Shown: piece after piece, positions 1 through 9,314 of the stretch
Layout: each line of letters starts with the position of its first letter
Numbering within the stretch: position 1 is the first letter of the stretch
Source: Pinibacter soli
GTDB taxonomy: Bacteria > Bacteroidota > Bacteroidia > Chitinophagales > Chitinophagaceae
Length of the DNA: 64,000 nt
Assembly: GCF_029961145.1 (NCBI RefSeq)
Contig: NZ_JASBRG010000005.1
Location: forward strand, 310,001-374,000
Direction of reading: 5' to 3'
Notes under the pieces: generated by a model
Databases searched by the model: none
The model's input: the letters and a program-made list of their open reading frames with translations, nothing else
Told to the model about the DNA's origin: nothing
Program-made: the position numbers and the translations under genes

Positions 1-731
1 TTCTGTGCCACTTCAAAATAACCTTCTCCTGTCAGCTCCACTCTTCTTTCCGTACCTGTAAAAGCAGTTGGAAAGCGCAGTGAGGACGCTGCATTTAGCC
101 AGGCTTTTGTACCATCAGGCAACGTCAATTGATATTGTCCGCCTTTAGGTGTGCTTATTTTGTTCCACATCACTTCTTCGCTTTGCCTGCCCGACATTTC
201 GTACGCAATTTGTCCGCTCGCCAGTTTACGAACACGAACGCCGCCCTGGCTTGTGAGATTGCCATTTGCAGCGCTATCCAGGTTAATGACGCTGCCATCT
301 GCCAAAGTCAGAATAGCTTTATCTCCTCCCGGTTTTATTTGAGCGATCGACTTACTGTGAATGTCAGTAACGCTGTTTTCAGCAGTTCGGTTAGTTGCCC
401 ACCAATATGCACCCACACCCACTCCACAGATAATAATAATGGCAGCCGCATATTTAACCCAGGAAAGTCTGTACTCCTTTTTGCCAATGGAAGGAACGGT
501 GTCAGAATATTTTTTATCAGATTCAATCGCTTTGTTTAAGATGTTGGCGCTAACTACATTGCTGAATATTTCTTCGCCGGAAGCGTATGTGTCCCAACCT
601 TCGCCCAACAATTCGGTCAATTGTTGCTCATGCTTAGGTTGAACGGAAAGCTCCGCCAGCTCAATCTTTTCAGACTCGCTCGCGGTTCCATCTATTACAC
701 GATAAAATAAATATGATAATCTATCTTCCAT
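1..731 (-). CDS. FecR-family anti-sigma factor (partial, C-terminus outside window)
   Basis: The reverse strand is open from an ATG at 731 to the window edge, giving the first 243 residues. Residues 1-90 form an acidic cytoplasmic part, residues 94-111 are one membrane segment ([17 protein letters not shown]), and the periplasmic FecR domain follows with the family-typical [20 protein letters not shown] at about 194-213. In this family the protein holds the partner ECF sigma factor until a SusC/TonB-dependent transducer signals. The partner sigma gene lies just upstream at 855-1532 on the same strand. SusC/SusD genes are expected to the left, outside the window. The family call is firm; the substrate sensed is unknown. 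Confidence 0.93.
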   Translation of the reverse strand, partial: MEDRLSYLFYRVIDGTASESEKIELAELSVQPKHEQQLTELLGEGWDTYASGEEIFSNVVSANILNKAIESDKKYSDTVPSIGKKEYRLSWVKYAAAIIIICGVGVGAYWWATNRTAENSVTDIHSKSIAQIKPGGDKAILTLADGSVINLDSAANGNLTSQGGVRVRKLASGQIAYEMSGRQSEEVMWNKISTPKGGQYQLTLPDGTKAWLNAASSLRFPTAFTGTERRVELTGEGYFEVAQ

Positions 732-782
732 AAATATTGATTCGATTTATTGCCGGCGCAATTAATATTTTGCGCCCCGCAC

Positions 783-803
783 AGACAAGGCAGTGCCTTG
801 TCT
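783..803. repeat. Perfect 21-nt palindrome between sigma and FecR genes
   Basis: AGACAAGGCA, a central g, then TGCCTTGTCT is a perfect inverted repeat in the 123-nt spacer between the sigma gene and fecR. It has no T-tract, so it is not an obvious terminator. Similar GACAAGGCA/TGCCTTGTC palindromes are, to my knowledge, common dispersed intergenic repeats in bacteria. In RNA it could reduce read-through from sigma into fecR. Confidence 0.6.
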
Positions 804-854
804 CTACTGTAAGACACCAAACATTAGCGACAGGATCAATTGAAAATGATTTTT

Positions 855-1532
855 TTAAAACTTTTTTTGCACGGATTGGTACGCTTCAAAAAATAACCAG
901 CAAATCGCCAGCAAATCCGGATAGTGGGCCCTTAAATAGTTGGTGATGGTTTGCAGCGCAATGGTAATGTGACGTTTTACGGTGTTAGGAGAAATCTGCA
1001 TTTCTACCGCAATTTGCGCATGCGTCATTGCATTCTCGCGGCTCAGCAAATATGCTCTTTGTTGTTGTGCGGGTAATGATGCGATGGCCTCCGCAATTAT
1101 TTTATTGAGATAAGAAACGTCTGTGTTGTCTTCCATCTCCGAGGCCATATCCTGTTGCTTTATCCATTCGTTGTGTTTCAACAGTTGCCGGGATCGATCC
1201 CGCATTGTATTTAAGGCATGGTTCCGGGAGACCATGAAAAGCCATGACTTAAAATTTTTAATTTCTGCTAATGTCGCCCTCTGTTGCCAGGCCTTTATAA
1301 ATGCTTCCTGAACAATTTCTTCTGCAACGACGCGTGATTCAGTTAGCTTGAATATATAAGATCCCAGCAATTGGTGATAGGCATGAAATAATGATGCAAA
1401 GGCGCGTTCATCGCCTTCGGCAGCCAGTTTTAGCAGTTCGGTTTCGTTATGTAAATTATCCGCAAGCAAGCAGTATAGCCAAATGGTTCGTGGTAAATAT
1501 AGTGGAAAAAACAACCGGCCATCAATAGCCAT
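855..1532 (-). CDS. ECF RNA polymerase sigma factor
   Basis: This sigma-70 family ECF factor is up to 225 residues. Region 2 (about 45-110) contains the core-binding and -10-melting helices (EEIVQEAFIKAWQQR, FKSWLFMVSRNHALNTMRD). Region 4 (about 160-205) has a helix-turn-helix (THAQIAVEMQISPNTVKRH). The ATG at 1532 adds about 22 hydrophobic residues not usual for the family. A TTG at 1469, just before ADNLHNETELLKLA, is a plausible alternative start. The C-terminus ends in a hydrophobic tail (LLAICWLFFEAY). It is transcribed into the fecR gene at 1-731, forming the standard sigma/anti-sigma cassette that activates a SusC/SusD uptake locus. Confidence 0.93.
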   Translation of the reverse strand: MAIDGRLFFPLYLPRTIWLYCLLADNLHNETELLKLAAEGDERAFASLFHAYHQLLGSYIFKLTESRVVAEEIVQEAFIKAWQQRATLAEIKNFKSWLFMVSRNHALNTMRDRSRQLLKHNEWIKQQDMASEMEDNTDVSYLNKIIAEAIASLPAQQQRAYLLSRENAMTHAQIAVEMQISPNTVKRHITIALQTITNYLRAHYPDLLAICWLFFEAYQSVQKKF

Positions 1533-1650
1533 CCACTTTATATCAAAAGAAATTTATCATTCTATTTTAGCTTTTTGATAAATGGTTTTATCAACAACCT
1601 GATTTGCATTTCATTGGATTTTAATGCCAGATTTTACCGGATGCAGGGTG

Positions 1651-3786
1651 TCACAAAGGTTGTAACCCAATCTTTTCGCCTGACAACGTTTTGATCGCAA
1701 ACCTTGCACCTTCCAGTATTTCCGCCTTCTTATTATTTCTATATACCTGTACTTTTCTATCGCTCCATGGATTGACTATTGTTAACGGTCTTCCTTTTTC
1801 ACTTAACACCGCAACATTTTGAACAATACCATTTTTCAATTCTGCCGATACCAGGAAAGCACCAACCGCTCTCAGTGAACCAAATCGTGCATCAAAGTTT
1901 TGCGGCCAGCATGGAAAGAAGCGGATGACGCCTTCGTGTGATTGTAACAGCATCTCATTGATGGCCAGTGAAGGGGATGCGTTCTCTATACCACCGCCTC
2001 CAAAATAAAGGATCTTGTTTGGCATTGAATGCTTGTCATACATGCTGCGAAGCTCTGCAAGAATTTTTTCCGGCTGATAATTTACACGGGCACAAGCGGT
2101 GTACCACGAAGAGGAACCATTGCCATCAACCCAACGTGCCATCGCATCGATCATATTGTGCGATATCTCCAACAACGCCGGATCGGAATCCAGTCCAATC
2201 GCTCCTGCGGGAAAAATATGCTGAATGCCCAGCGTGTTATCATTCCACCATGCTGTTCCTTTTTCCGTATAGCGGAACACTGTTTTCCCATTGCGTTCCT
2301 GAGTTGGAAACGGACTCAACTTTTCAACAATGTCTTTCCATTTTTCACGAAGTGTTTTATCAACGCCCAGGTCTTCACTCATCATCAACATGTTTTTGTA
2401 AAATGTTTTCAATAGTCCGAGGGTTAGAATGGGATTCATGTCTTCACTAACGCCCGACCTGCCCGCGCCGCCGGAGCCTTCGTGAATGGCGTCATGCTCA
2501 ATTATATATCTGCCGTTTTCGAACGTGAGGTAACTCGTCCAGAATTTTTCTACTTCTCTCATAAAAGCATAACCTTCTTTTCTGAGCCATGCTTTGTCCT
2601 GCGTGTATTGGTAATACCAGACAAACGGCAAGGCTGCATAAACTGCATTAGAACGCTGTCCCCAATGACTGTCGGGCCCTTCGGGACTTGTGCCCCATGG
2701 CCCTATGGAGACGGGAAGAAAAACGCCCTTCCAGCCATGATGTTTTGCAAGCGTATCACCAAACAGAATCATGTTGTTGATCGCATCGTAATAAGGCAGC
2801 GAAATGTCAGCGTGATTCGAAGAATACGTGCTGTAATAAGGCGCCTGGAAGTTATAGTTGAGATGATAGTCACCATGCCATGCTGTCTTGTTGGATGTGA
2901 TCCAGTTTCCCCAAAGGCCCGGTGCTATTTTACCATCACGGCTGCAAGATGCCATGATGTATTGTGTGGAATACCAATGTTGTTCAATCACTTTATCGAG
3001 TATCTGAACAAAAGATCTCTTCCAAAACTTTTCCCACCAACCCTGATGAGCAATGAACAGTGCATCTGCTTTTTTTGAAGAAAGTGAGCTGAGCTCCGAC
3101 TGTGCTTTTCTTAATGGATCGCTGGCATCTATATCGGAAAAAAGTGCGACTGCATAAATAGCTCTTGTATGAGGCGCAAGCTTAATTACATTCATATTTG
3201 ATTGCAGCAACGCTGCTGCAAATCCAATCTTGCGGGAATTGGCTTTTCCTTCATCAGGATTGTAAAGGCCACTGTGTTCAATTAGTTGATTGCCTAACGT
3301 CGCCTTAATGTTGACTTCAACAGAAACCGAGCCAGTATTTTTTATCTCGATGAAAATATGATTGCCATTCGCATCAACCCATGAGCGAACGCTGAGCGTT
3401 CTGTTGTTGTTTGCAAATGTTCCATCCCAAACTGCACGACGCATATCACAGGTTGCGGCATATGAAGCTCCGGAGAGGGCTGGCACTAACAATTGAATCT
3501 TTCCAACGGCCATAGGTGCGGCAGTTTGTACACCCCAAAAATCATTTTTACCAATATAAAAAGCAAGCGAATCAGGCGATCCTGCGATGGCAACTCCAAT
3601 ATCCCCATTACCTAACAACGGAGCATCCGGCATCTTGTCGGTAGGTATGTGATGTGCTGGTGCTGAAAAGAAAATTTTATGTGCATCTACAATGGAAAGC
3701 GCATCATTCGCAGAGCCTGGTTGGCTCACCGCTATTGATGCTTTTAGCAAAACGATGGCAGCAAAGAGAAATTTTACTTTTTTCAT
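1651..3786 (-). CDS. Secreted six-hairpin glycosidase-like protein (GH95-like)
   Basis: The 711-residue protein starts with a signal peptide (MKKVKFLFAAIVLLKASIAVSQ, cleavage near residue 21). An N-terminal beta-rich domain with DAPLLGNGDIGVAIAGS is followed by a long tryptophan- and tyrosine-rich part (GPWGTSPEGPDSHWGQRSN, YAFMREVEKFWTSYL, IIEHDAIHEGSGG) and a C-terminal beta segment. This layout and the LGNGDIG motif match the (alpha/alpha)6 glycosidases of the GH95/GH65 type found in Bacteroidota polysaccharide utilisation. Catalytic residues were not aligned, so the substrate is unknown. It is upstream of the sigma/FecR cassette on the same strand but 118 nt separate it from the sigma gene. 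It could also be an uncharacterised exported relative without fucosidase activity. Confidence 0.65.
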   Translation of the reverse strand: MKKVKFLFAAIVLLKASIAVSQPGSANDALSIVDAHKIFFSAPAHHIPTDKMPDAPLLGNGDIGVAIAGSPDSLAFYIGKNDFWGVQTAAPMAVGKIQLLVPALSGASYAATCDMRRAVWDGTFANNNRTLSVRSWVDANGNHIFIEIKNTGSVSVEVNIKATLGNQLIEHSGLYNPDEGKANSRKIGFAAALLQSNMNVIKLAPHTRAIYAVALFSDIDASDPLRKAQSELSSLSSKKADALFIAHQGWWEKFWKRSFVQILDKVIEQHWYSTQYIMASCSRDGKIAPGLWGNWITSNKTAWHGDYHLNYNFQAPYYSTYSSNHADISLPYYDAINNMILFGDTLAKHHGWKGVFLPVSIGPWGTSPEGPDSHWGQRSNAVYAALPFVWYYQYTQDKAWLRKEGYAFMREVEKFWTSYLTFENGRYIIEHDAIHEGSGGAGRSGVSEDMNPILTLGLLKTFYKNMLMMSEDLGVDKTLREKWKDIVEKLSPFPTQERNGKTVFRYTEKGTAWWNDNTLGIQHIFPAGAIGLDSDPALLEISHNMIDAMARWVDGNGSSSWYTACARVNYQPEKILAELRSMYDKHSMPNKILYFGGGGIENASPSLAINEMLLQSHEGVIRFFPCWPQNFDARFGSLRAVGAFLVSAELKNGIVQNVAVLSEKGRPLTIVNPWSDRKVQVYRNNKKAEILEGARFAIKTLSGEKIGLQPL

Positions 3787-3864
3787 TGTATGTAATACTA
3801 ATATTTTAAACCCAATTGTGGTTTAGTAAATTATCTAAGTCATGCATTTTGTTAACACCGTTCG

Positions 3865-3872
3865 TATATTTG
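3865..3872 (+). promoter_or_regulatory. Bacteroidota -7 box for map
   Basis: TATATTTG matches the Bacteroidota consensus TAnnTTTG exactly and lies 55 nt before the ATG at 3927. Transcription starting near 3880 would exclude the upstream in-frame ATG at 3816, so it helps to choose the start codon. No convincing -33 TTG is seen at the usual distance. Confidence 0.55.
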
Positions 3873-3926
3873 AATACGGCCAGTTACGACGACGGCCGGA
3901 ACAACAAAGCAAACAGGCAAACAAAT

Positions 3927-4691
3927 ATGTCAATAACAAAGGAAGAAGAACTGATAGGAATGCAAAAGGCAAGTGAAGCCGTTGCGCATACGTTGAAGGA
4001 AATGAGCAACTACGCTCAGCCGGGTATGACAACAAAGCAACTGGACGAATATGGAGCAAAGATACTGGCGGAGTTTGGAGCAAAATCTGCGCCTTATGAA
4101 ACCTATGGTTTTCCTGGCTGGACCTGCATCAGCGTGAACAATGAATTTTGCCACGGCATTCCTTCCAATAACAGAATACTGAAAGAAGGTGACTTAATTA
4201 ACATTGATGTGTCTGCCGAATTAAATGGCTTTTGGTCAGACAATGGCAACTCGTTTGTGATTGGCGAAGACATTAACCAACATCAAAAATTAGTAGACGC
4301 ATCAAAGGAAATTTTACATAAAGCGATCTACAACATCAAGGGCGGTGTTCGCATTTCAGACATAGGTTACCTGATAGAAACGGAAGCTAAAAAACGCGGA
4401 TTTAAAGTGATCAAAAACCTGACAGGTCACGGCATTGGCAGAAGCCTCCACGAAGCACCAAGTGAAATAGCAAACTATAGGGACAACTATAACAAAACGA
4501 GATTTAGAAAAAATTCGGTTGTTGCGATTGAAACATTTATTTCAACCACATCCTCCTACGCAGATACATTAAGCGACGGCTGGACAATGGTTGGCAACAA
4601 CGGCGGCTTTATGGCACAGCATGAACACACAATTGTAGTAACGGATGATAGGCCGATGATATTGACGGAGGGAAATGGTGTGTGGAATTGA
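3927..4691 (+). CDS. map: Type I methionine aminopeptidase
   Basis: This 254-residue enzyme removes the initiator methionine from new proteins in the cytoplasm. The five metal ligands of the pita-bread fold can be read: D94 (INIDVS), D105 (WSDNGNSF), H168 (GHGIG), E202 (AIETF) and E233 (QHEHT). The substrate-binding H76 lies in CHGIP. The frame is open from 3816, but the 37 extra residues have no family counterpart and would precede the -7 box at 3865, so the ATG at 3927 is preferred. AIET replaces the more usual IEP motif. It is flanked by unrelated genes and probably monocistronic. Confidence 0.92.
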   Translation: MSITKEEELIGMQKASEAVAHTLKEMSNYAQPGMTTKQLDEYGAKILAEFGAKSAPYETYGFPGWTCISVNNEFCHGIPSNNRILKEGDLINIDVSAELNGFWSDNGNSFVIGEDINQHQKLVDASKEILHKAIYNIKGGVRISDIGYLIETEAKKRGFKVIKNLTGHGIGRSLHEAPSEIANYRDNYNKTRFRKNSVVAIETFISTTSSYADTLSDGWTMVGNNGGFMAQHEHTIVVTDDRPMILTEGNGVWN

Positions 4692-4770
4692 TGGATGATT
4701 AACCAGCAGTTTTGCACCAGGTAATTTCTGTTTTTGCGGGAAAAATATTAAGTTCACAAATAACCCCCTA

Positions 4771-5565
4771 ATGAAACCCATACTTAAACTCTTTCTCGTT
4801 CTGCTTCTTTTTAATCTGACTACGCAAATACATGGTCAACTCAGTATGAAGGATCCACTTTTTTGCCATGACAAGGACAATTACCTGAGATGCTACAATG
4901 ATGGCACTTATATACTCACATTTGCAAAAGGAAAATTCAATGAATTTAGAACCGTTAATAACCAGATGAGATATTCTGATATAACCCGTACAATAACTTT
5001 CATACAAAAAAGACGGGACAATTCCGGAGTTGTCGACACCATACAAATGATCCAACAACCGAAATCCATCATACTTAAAAAAGGGGCCTCTTCTCTTGAG
5101 ATTGCGTCACTTAAAAATGTACCAGAAGAAACAAAGAACTACGGCATCTCGGTGGATACGACAGAAAACTGGAATCCCAAATTAACGTTTTTGCTGGATA
5201 GTAATTATGTTACTGTAGACGTTGGAGATACGTGGAAGAAATGGAGATGGGATATTGTGATCCGGGAAAACGACAGGTTGTTTTGTATACTGTACAATTC
5301 ATCCAGACACAACAGGGTCAGCTTCATTTTTGCAACGGACAACAATTTAAAATGCGGCACGAGTTTCTCCTCTTCCTTTAGAACAGAGAAAAAAATCCGA
5401 TGGATAAATCAATCTTATGTCTACAGAATCGACCGCGAAGATGGCAAAATTGTCATTGGCGATCTCTATGATGGAGACAAAGGGTACTACTATGGATACA
5501 ACAAATCAGGCAAACTCAAAACCAAAAAAATAGTCGGAGAGTTAAAGCTATGTGACTGCGATTAA
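4771..5565 (+). CDS. Exported protein of unknown function
   Basis: The 264-residue product begins with a clear signal peptide (residues 1-22, MKPILKLFLVLLLFNLTTQIHG then Q), so it is probably periplasmic or surface exposed. The mature part is beta-rich with many aromatic and charged residues and ends in two cysteines (KLCDCD). No domain is recognised. It lies 79 nt after map on the same strand and converges with the TPR lipoprotein gene. Its base composition is slightly more AT-rich than map, which is weak evidence for recent acquisition. Confidence 0.7.
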   Translation: MKPILKLFLVLLLFNLTTQIHGQLSMKDPLFCHDKDNYLRCYNDGTYILTFAKGKFNEFRTVNNQMRYSDITRTITFIQKRRDNSGVVDTIQMIQQPKSIILKKGASSLEIASLKNVPEETKNYGISVDTTENWNPKLTFLLDSNYVTVDVGDTWKKWRWDIVIRENDRLFCILYNSSRHNRVSFIFATDNNLKCGTSFSSSFRTEKKIRWINQSYVYRIDREDGKIVIGDLYDGDKGYYYGYNKSGKLKTKKIVGELKLCDCD

Positions 5566-5608
5566 GGTACATAGCTTTAGTTCAAAAATGATTAACAATT
5601 ATCGACCA

Positions 5609-7336
5609 TCACAAACTTTCCGATGATTGTATCTGCACATCTGCATACTTCCAGGCCTTATCAAATCTCGCTTTCACACGTTGCGCCTCTGCAGTCTTGC
5701 GTTGTTTCTGCAATGCCTGGTACAGACCAATGAGTCCCCAGCCATTTTCTTTATAACCACTTAAATCTTCTAGGTATATTTTTTCTGCTTCGCTGTATTT
5801 TCCCGCTTCGAGCAATGCAGCGCCAAGATGATGACGTATGGAAAAGAACCAATCAGGCGGTTCGTCATAATTCAGATTATCTTCAATTGCGATGGCTTTT
5901 TTAAATGCAACAATCGATTGATCGTACTCCTTTTTGCTGCGATAAACTTCTGCCGTAAGTGTATTCAAAGCTATGTTTGCAATGTCCTCTGCGCTGTTGA
6001 TGTTCCAGATCGTAATTTGTTTCAACGAAGAATCTTTTGCCAATTCTTTTAATTGCGTAAGTTCGGTTTCAGCCTTTGCAATGTCTTTCTTTCCAAGATA
6101 AGCCATGCCTCTCGCATAACTTAAAATAGCACGGGGATAAACCAGATCTTTATCCAAAGGTTTTATATTGAGAATAGTATCCCACATGCCAAACTTCACT
6201 GCAATAAAATATGGAATGCTGTAATAATGTTGCAACGATCCCCACATAGGCTGCTTCATAATGCTGGTGGCAGTATTTTCCTGCAACTTTTGTGCGGCAT
6301 GCCATGCGAGTTTTGAGTTCCCTTCAAATGTAGCAGTAGCAGCGAGGTAGTGCCAGTTGTGTGGATAATAGCCCAGCGGATAAGCACCTTGCGCATGGCA
6401 GGCTGTAAGATAATTGCTGTCGACTTTTACCGCCTCAATATTCGCAAGTGAGCCAAGATGATAATCGCCTGTCCAAATGTAAATATGTGACGGCATATGT
6501 ACCAAGTGCCCCGAGCCAGGCACCAATGTCATCAACAGGTTTGCGCTGGCAAGGCCTCTCTCCGGATGTTTCGAAGCCTCCACTGCATGAATATAAAAAT
6601 GCGGAGCACCGGGATGTTTTGGATATAGCTTGATTGCTTTCTCAAGAACGGCTACTATTTCCGGTGTCCAAGGTTTGGGCTCTTTTGTTTTCTTGTCATA
6701 CATATCCCATGGATGCATGTCCATCAACGATTCTGCATACAAGGCACTAATATCAGGATCGGTAGAATATTTATCATATACTTTTTTCATGGCAGCAGAA
6801 TATGCGCTGTCCAAATGAGTGCGAACCTTTGGTGGTTCTGCGGCATAACGATATGTCAGGGCTTGTATCAGTGCCTTCTCTTTTTCGGTGCTATTACCTG
6901 AGAGCGCAACCGCTTTCTGGCAAGCTTTGTAGGCTCGTTGATAATTATCATCCTCCATGCCCGCATTGTAGTTGGGACCAAGCACTAAAGCAAAGCCCCA
7001 GTATGCCATTGCGCAAGTGGAGTCGAGACGTGTTGCCTCAAAAAAGGACCTTGCAGCTTCCGCATGGTTGAAGCCGTACGACAACATCATACCCTGGTTA
7101 AAGTATTCCTGCGCTTCTTTATTGTTCGTGGAAATTTTAAAGTCAATGCCTTCAAGGCCTTTTAGTTTGGGAGCTTTGGCGCCGGAACTATACCAGGCTT
7201 TGTCGGTGGTTTGCGGAACCGAGCAACCAACTGCGTTTTGTTTTGCAGAAGGTGTTTTGCCGTCTGTTTTTTTTGAGGGTTCATTACAAGCAGTGGCAAG
7301 CAGAACCACAGCAATACAGTAATAGCGTTTTCTCAT
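5609..7336 (-). CDS. Tetratricopeptide-repeat lipoprotein
   Basis: Starting at the ATG at 7336 gives 575 residues with a lipoprotein-type signal (MRKRYYCIAVVLLATAC). The frame extends to 7369, but those 11 residues would spoil the signal. The mature protein begins with a low-complexity linker and then carries tetratricopeptide-like helices: EAQEYFNQGMMLSYGFNHAE near the front, AAFFEATRLDSTCAMAYWG-type repeats, and KYSEAEKIYLEDL near the end. Conserved PHFYIHAVEA and HMPSHIYIWTGDY are seen in a family of bacterial TPR proteins of about 550 residues whose role is unknown. It is probably a periplasmic scaffold or binding protein. The lipobox lacks the usual Leu at -3. Confidence 0.75.
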   Translation of the reverse strand: MRKRYYCIAVVLLATACNEPSKKTDGKTPSAKQNAVGCSVPQTTDKAWYSSGAKAPKLKGLEGIDFKISTNNKEAQEYFNQGMMLSYGFNHAEAARSFFEATRLDSTCAMAYWGFALVLGPNYNAGMEDDNYQRAYKACQKAVALSGNSTEKEKALIQALTYRYAAEPPKVRTHLDSAYSAAMKKVYDKYSTDPDISALYAESLMDMHPWDMYDKKTKEPKPWTPEIVAVLEKAIKLYPKHPGAPHFYIHAVEASKHPERGLASANLLMTLVPGSGHLVHMPSHIYIWTGDYHLGSLANIEAVKVDSNYLTACHAQGAYPLGYYPHNWHYLAATATFEGNSKLAWHAAQKLQENTATSIMKQPMWGSLQHYYSIPYFIAVKFGMWDTILNIKPLDKDLVYPRAILSYARGMAYLGKKDIAKAETELTQLKELAKDSSLKQITIWNINSAEDIANIALNTLTAEVYRSKKEYDQSIVAFKKAIAIEDNLNYDEPPDWFFSIRHHLGAALLEAGKYSEAEKIYLEDLSGYKENGWGLIGLYQALQKQRKTAEAQRVKARFDKAWKYADVQIQSSESL

Positions 7337-7440
7337 GCTGGTAGTTTTAGCATACTGGCTAATGTACAAAAGCTAATTTATAAAACGAAACGGGAAGGGA
7401 GCACGCACCCGCCCGGCTGAAGCCATTCGGACGGGGATGA

Positions 7441-7593
7441 CGGCTGAGCTTGTCGAAGCCTTCTACTGGCAAATATGAATTTTATCCCATCGAAGATGAA
7501 GCAAACGTAAACAAAAGAAGAGCGGCAGTTGGACTGCAACCTTTGGAAGATTATGCAAAATTCTTTGGGATTAGTTATACGCCTGCCAAATAG
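7441..7593 (+). pseudogene. C-terminal remnant of a protein-coding gene
   Basis: From 7468 to the TAG at 7591-7593 the plus strand reads a protein-like sequence of 41 residues (GKYEFYPIEDEANVNKRR ... LEDYAKFFGISYTPAK). It has normal charge distribution and no start codon. The frame is closed upstream by a TGA at 7438, and the junction lies in a repeat (GGCTGAGCTTGTCGAAGCC at 7442-7460) of a kind widely dispersed in bacterial genomes. The simplest reading is the tail of a gene whose front was replaced by a repeat insertion or deletion. The parent family is not recognised. Confidence 0.45.
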
Positions 7594-7607
7594 ATATTGC
7601 GTTGCAG

Positions 7608-8252
7608 CTATTTTACAGGTATTAAAATTACTTCGCGACTCCGGGTCTTTGAACCCTTTGACGGAGCTTCCGGGATATCGATGCTAATTTCATAAATATC
7701 TACTATCATTTTCCCCATAGACGAGTCCGGTTGAGGATTCCACGAGAGTATTTCCCATGAAAAATTTTTAATCGGCCTCACCCTGGCGCCAGGAAAATTG
7801 ACGAATTGATTTCCGTAGGGAACACCGTTGCTAATAGTCAACGTATCCGCTGTTCCTTTTTCATAATAATTTCTGCCGCTGGCAAAATGATAGGTTGTTT
7901 TCGGCTTATCTTTTAGTTGTAGCGGATACTTGAATGTTATGTTGTTCAGACTGTCGAAAACCGTTTGGCTCACCAGTCGACCATTAAAAAATTCAGAAGT
8001 AAACATAGCATGATTAACAGAATAAACATTTTTAGGCCCGTTCAACTTACCATTTTTAAATGTAATACTTGAGTCCAAAAAGCCGTCTTCTGCATAATAC
8101 ATGAACACCCCATTTTTCAAGCCTTCAGTATTGGTATACCCTCTTTCTTTTAATGTTCCGTCAGGATAAAACGTTTCTACTAAGCGATCCTTAGTTTGCG
8201 AAAATGCAGCAACGATAACAATTGAAGCAATCAGGGTTAAAATTATTTTCAT
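7608..8252 (-). CDS. Exported MORN/YwqK-like repeat protein
   Basis: The 214-residue protein starts at 8252 with a signal peptide (MKIILTLIASIVIVAAFSQ). The mature part has MORN-type repeats of the pattern FYPDGTLKERGYTNTEGLKNG and ITFKNGKLNGPKNVY, ending with a beta-rich domain. Databases often label such proteins 'toxin-antitoxin YwqK family antitoxin', but no toxin partner is nearby and export argues against that role. It is monocistronic, divergent from the SDR gene. Function unknown. Confidence 0.75.
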   Translation of the reverse strand: MKIILTLIASIVIVAAFSQTKDRLVETFYPDGTLKERGYTNTEGLKNGVFMYYAEDGFLDSSITFKNGKLNGPKNVYSVNHAMFTSEFFNGRLVSQTVFDSLNNITFKYPLQLKDKPKTTYHFASGRNYYEKGTADTLTISNGVPYGNQFVNFPGARVRPIKNFSWEILSWNPQPDSSMGKMIVDIYEISIDIPEAPSKGSKTRSREVILIPVK

Positions 8253-8445
8253 TGCATGCAAAATACTATTTTCTTATTGCGTTAAGAAGACTTTGCGTCC
8301 TTGCGATAAATCCGTAAACTGCACCTCAATTCCTACCCCTCCGAATTGTACCAATTAATCCTTGCGCCGTACAAATTTTAGAACAATGACTTCGTGAATT
8401 TTGTATTCTCAGAATGAATTCTAAAAATCATTAAAAACATAAGAA

Positions 8446-9237
8446 ATGGATCTTCAACTGACAAACAAAAAAGTATTGATAACCGGCTCCACTGCCGGCA
8501 TTGGTTTCGCTATTGCAAAACGTCTTGCAGCGGAAGGAGCTATTGTAACGATCAACGGACGCACACAAAAAAGAATTGATGAAGCTATTGCAAACATTAA
8601 GAAGGAAGTTCCATCGGCAAACCTTAACGGAATTGTCGCAGATTTTCAGAACGTGGAGGAGATTACGAATTTAACAAAGCAAGTGCCTGAAGTAGATATA
8701 TTGATCAACAATGTTGCGGTTTTCAATCCGCAGAATTTTGTTGATATTCCTGATGAGGAATGGCAACGTTTCTTTGACATAAACATTATGAGTGGTGTGC
8801 GTTTGTCTCGTTTTTATTTGCCTAAAATGTTGTCAAAAAACTGGGGCAGGATCATTTTTATTTCGAGTGAATCTGCTTTAAACATTCCTGAAGAAATGGT
8901 TCATTATGGTATGACGAAAACGGCGCAACTTGCCATCAGCCGAGGCATGGCCGAAACGACAAGAGGAACAAATGTTACGGTTAATTCTATATTGCCCGGC
9001 CCTACAAGTTCAGAAGGTGTAAGCGACTTTGTTGATCAGCTTGCGCAATCAAAAAACATTAGCAAAGCAGACATGGAACAAGAATTCTTCAAATCCGCAC
9101 GACCAAGTTCTATTTTACAACGGTTCACAACGCCTGATGAAATTGCAAATCTTGTTGTGTATGTCGCGAGCCCACTATCAAGTGCCACAAATGGCGCAGC
9201 ATTGCGGGCAGATGGCGGAGTGTATAAGAGCATTTAG
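8446..9237 (+). CDS. Short-chain dehydrogenase/reductase (SDR)
   Basis: This 263-residue classical SDR uses NAD(P)H in a Rossmann fold. The cofactor motif TGSTAGIG is at 13-20, the NNAG-type motif reads NNVAVF at 88-93, and the catalytic Ser-Tyr-Lys set is S140 or S141, Y154 and K158 (VHYGMTKTA). The C-terminus has the family-typical NGAALRADGGV. Its substrate cannot be told from sequence. A VOC-type gene follows 77 nt later on the same strand, separated by a compact inverted repeat. Confidence 0.93.
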   Translation: MDLQLTNKKVLITGSTAGIGFAIAKRLAAEGAIVTINGRTQKRIDEAIANIKKEVPSANLNGIVADFQNVEEITNLTKQVPEVDILINNVAVFNPQNFVDIPDEEWQRFFDINIMSGVRLSRFYLPKMLSKNWGRIIFISSESALNIPEEMVHYGMTKTAQLAISRGMAETTRGTNVTVNSILPGPTSSEGVSDFVDQLAQSKNISKADMEQEFFKSARPSSILQRFTTPDEIANLVVYVASPLSSATNGAALRADGGVYKSI

Positions 9238-9240
9238 GAG

Positions 9241-9280
9241 CCGATTTGAAAATTTGAAGATTTCAAAATTCTCAAATTGG
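9241..9280. repeat. Arm-core-arm element, TTTGAAAA word (compact)
   Basis: CCGATTTGAAAATTTGAA is followed after 3 nt by TTCAAAATTCTCAAATTGG, an imperfect inverted repeat filling the gap between the SDR and VOC genes. It uses the TTTGAAAA word also found at 10973-11167, 12089-12125 and 22905-22952. This is the shortest copy and has no recognisable core. Confidence 0.7.
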
Positions 9281-9314
9281 CTATTTTTGACGCCAAACAA
9301 AAAACCATTTAAAC

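Noticed and set aside
7608-8252. YwqK-family antitoxin
   Set aside because: It has a signal peptide and no toxin gene beside it; the name is an annotation habit for MORN-like repeats.
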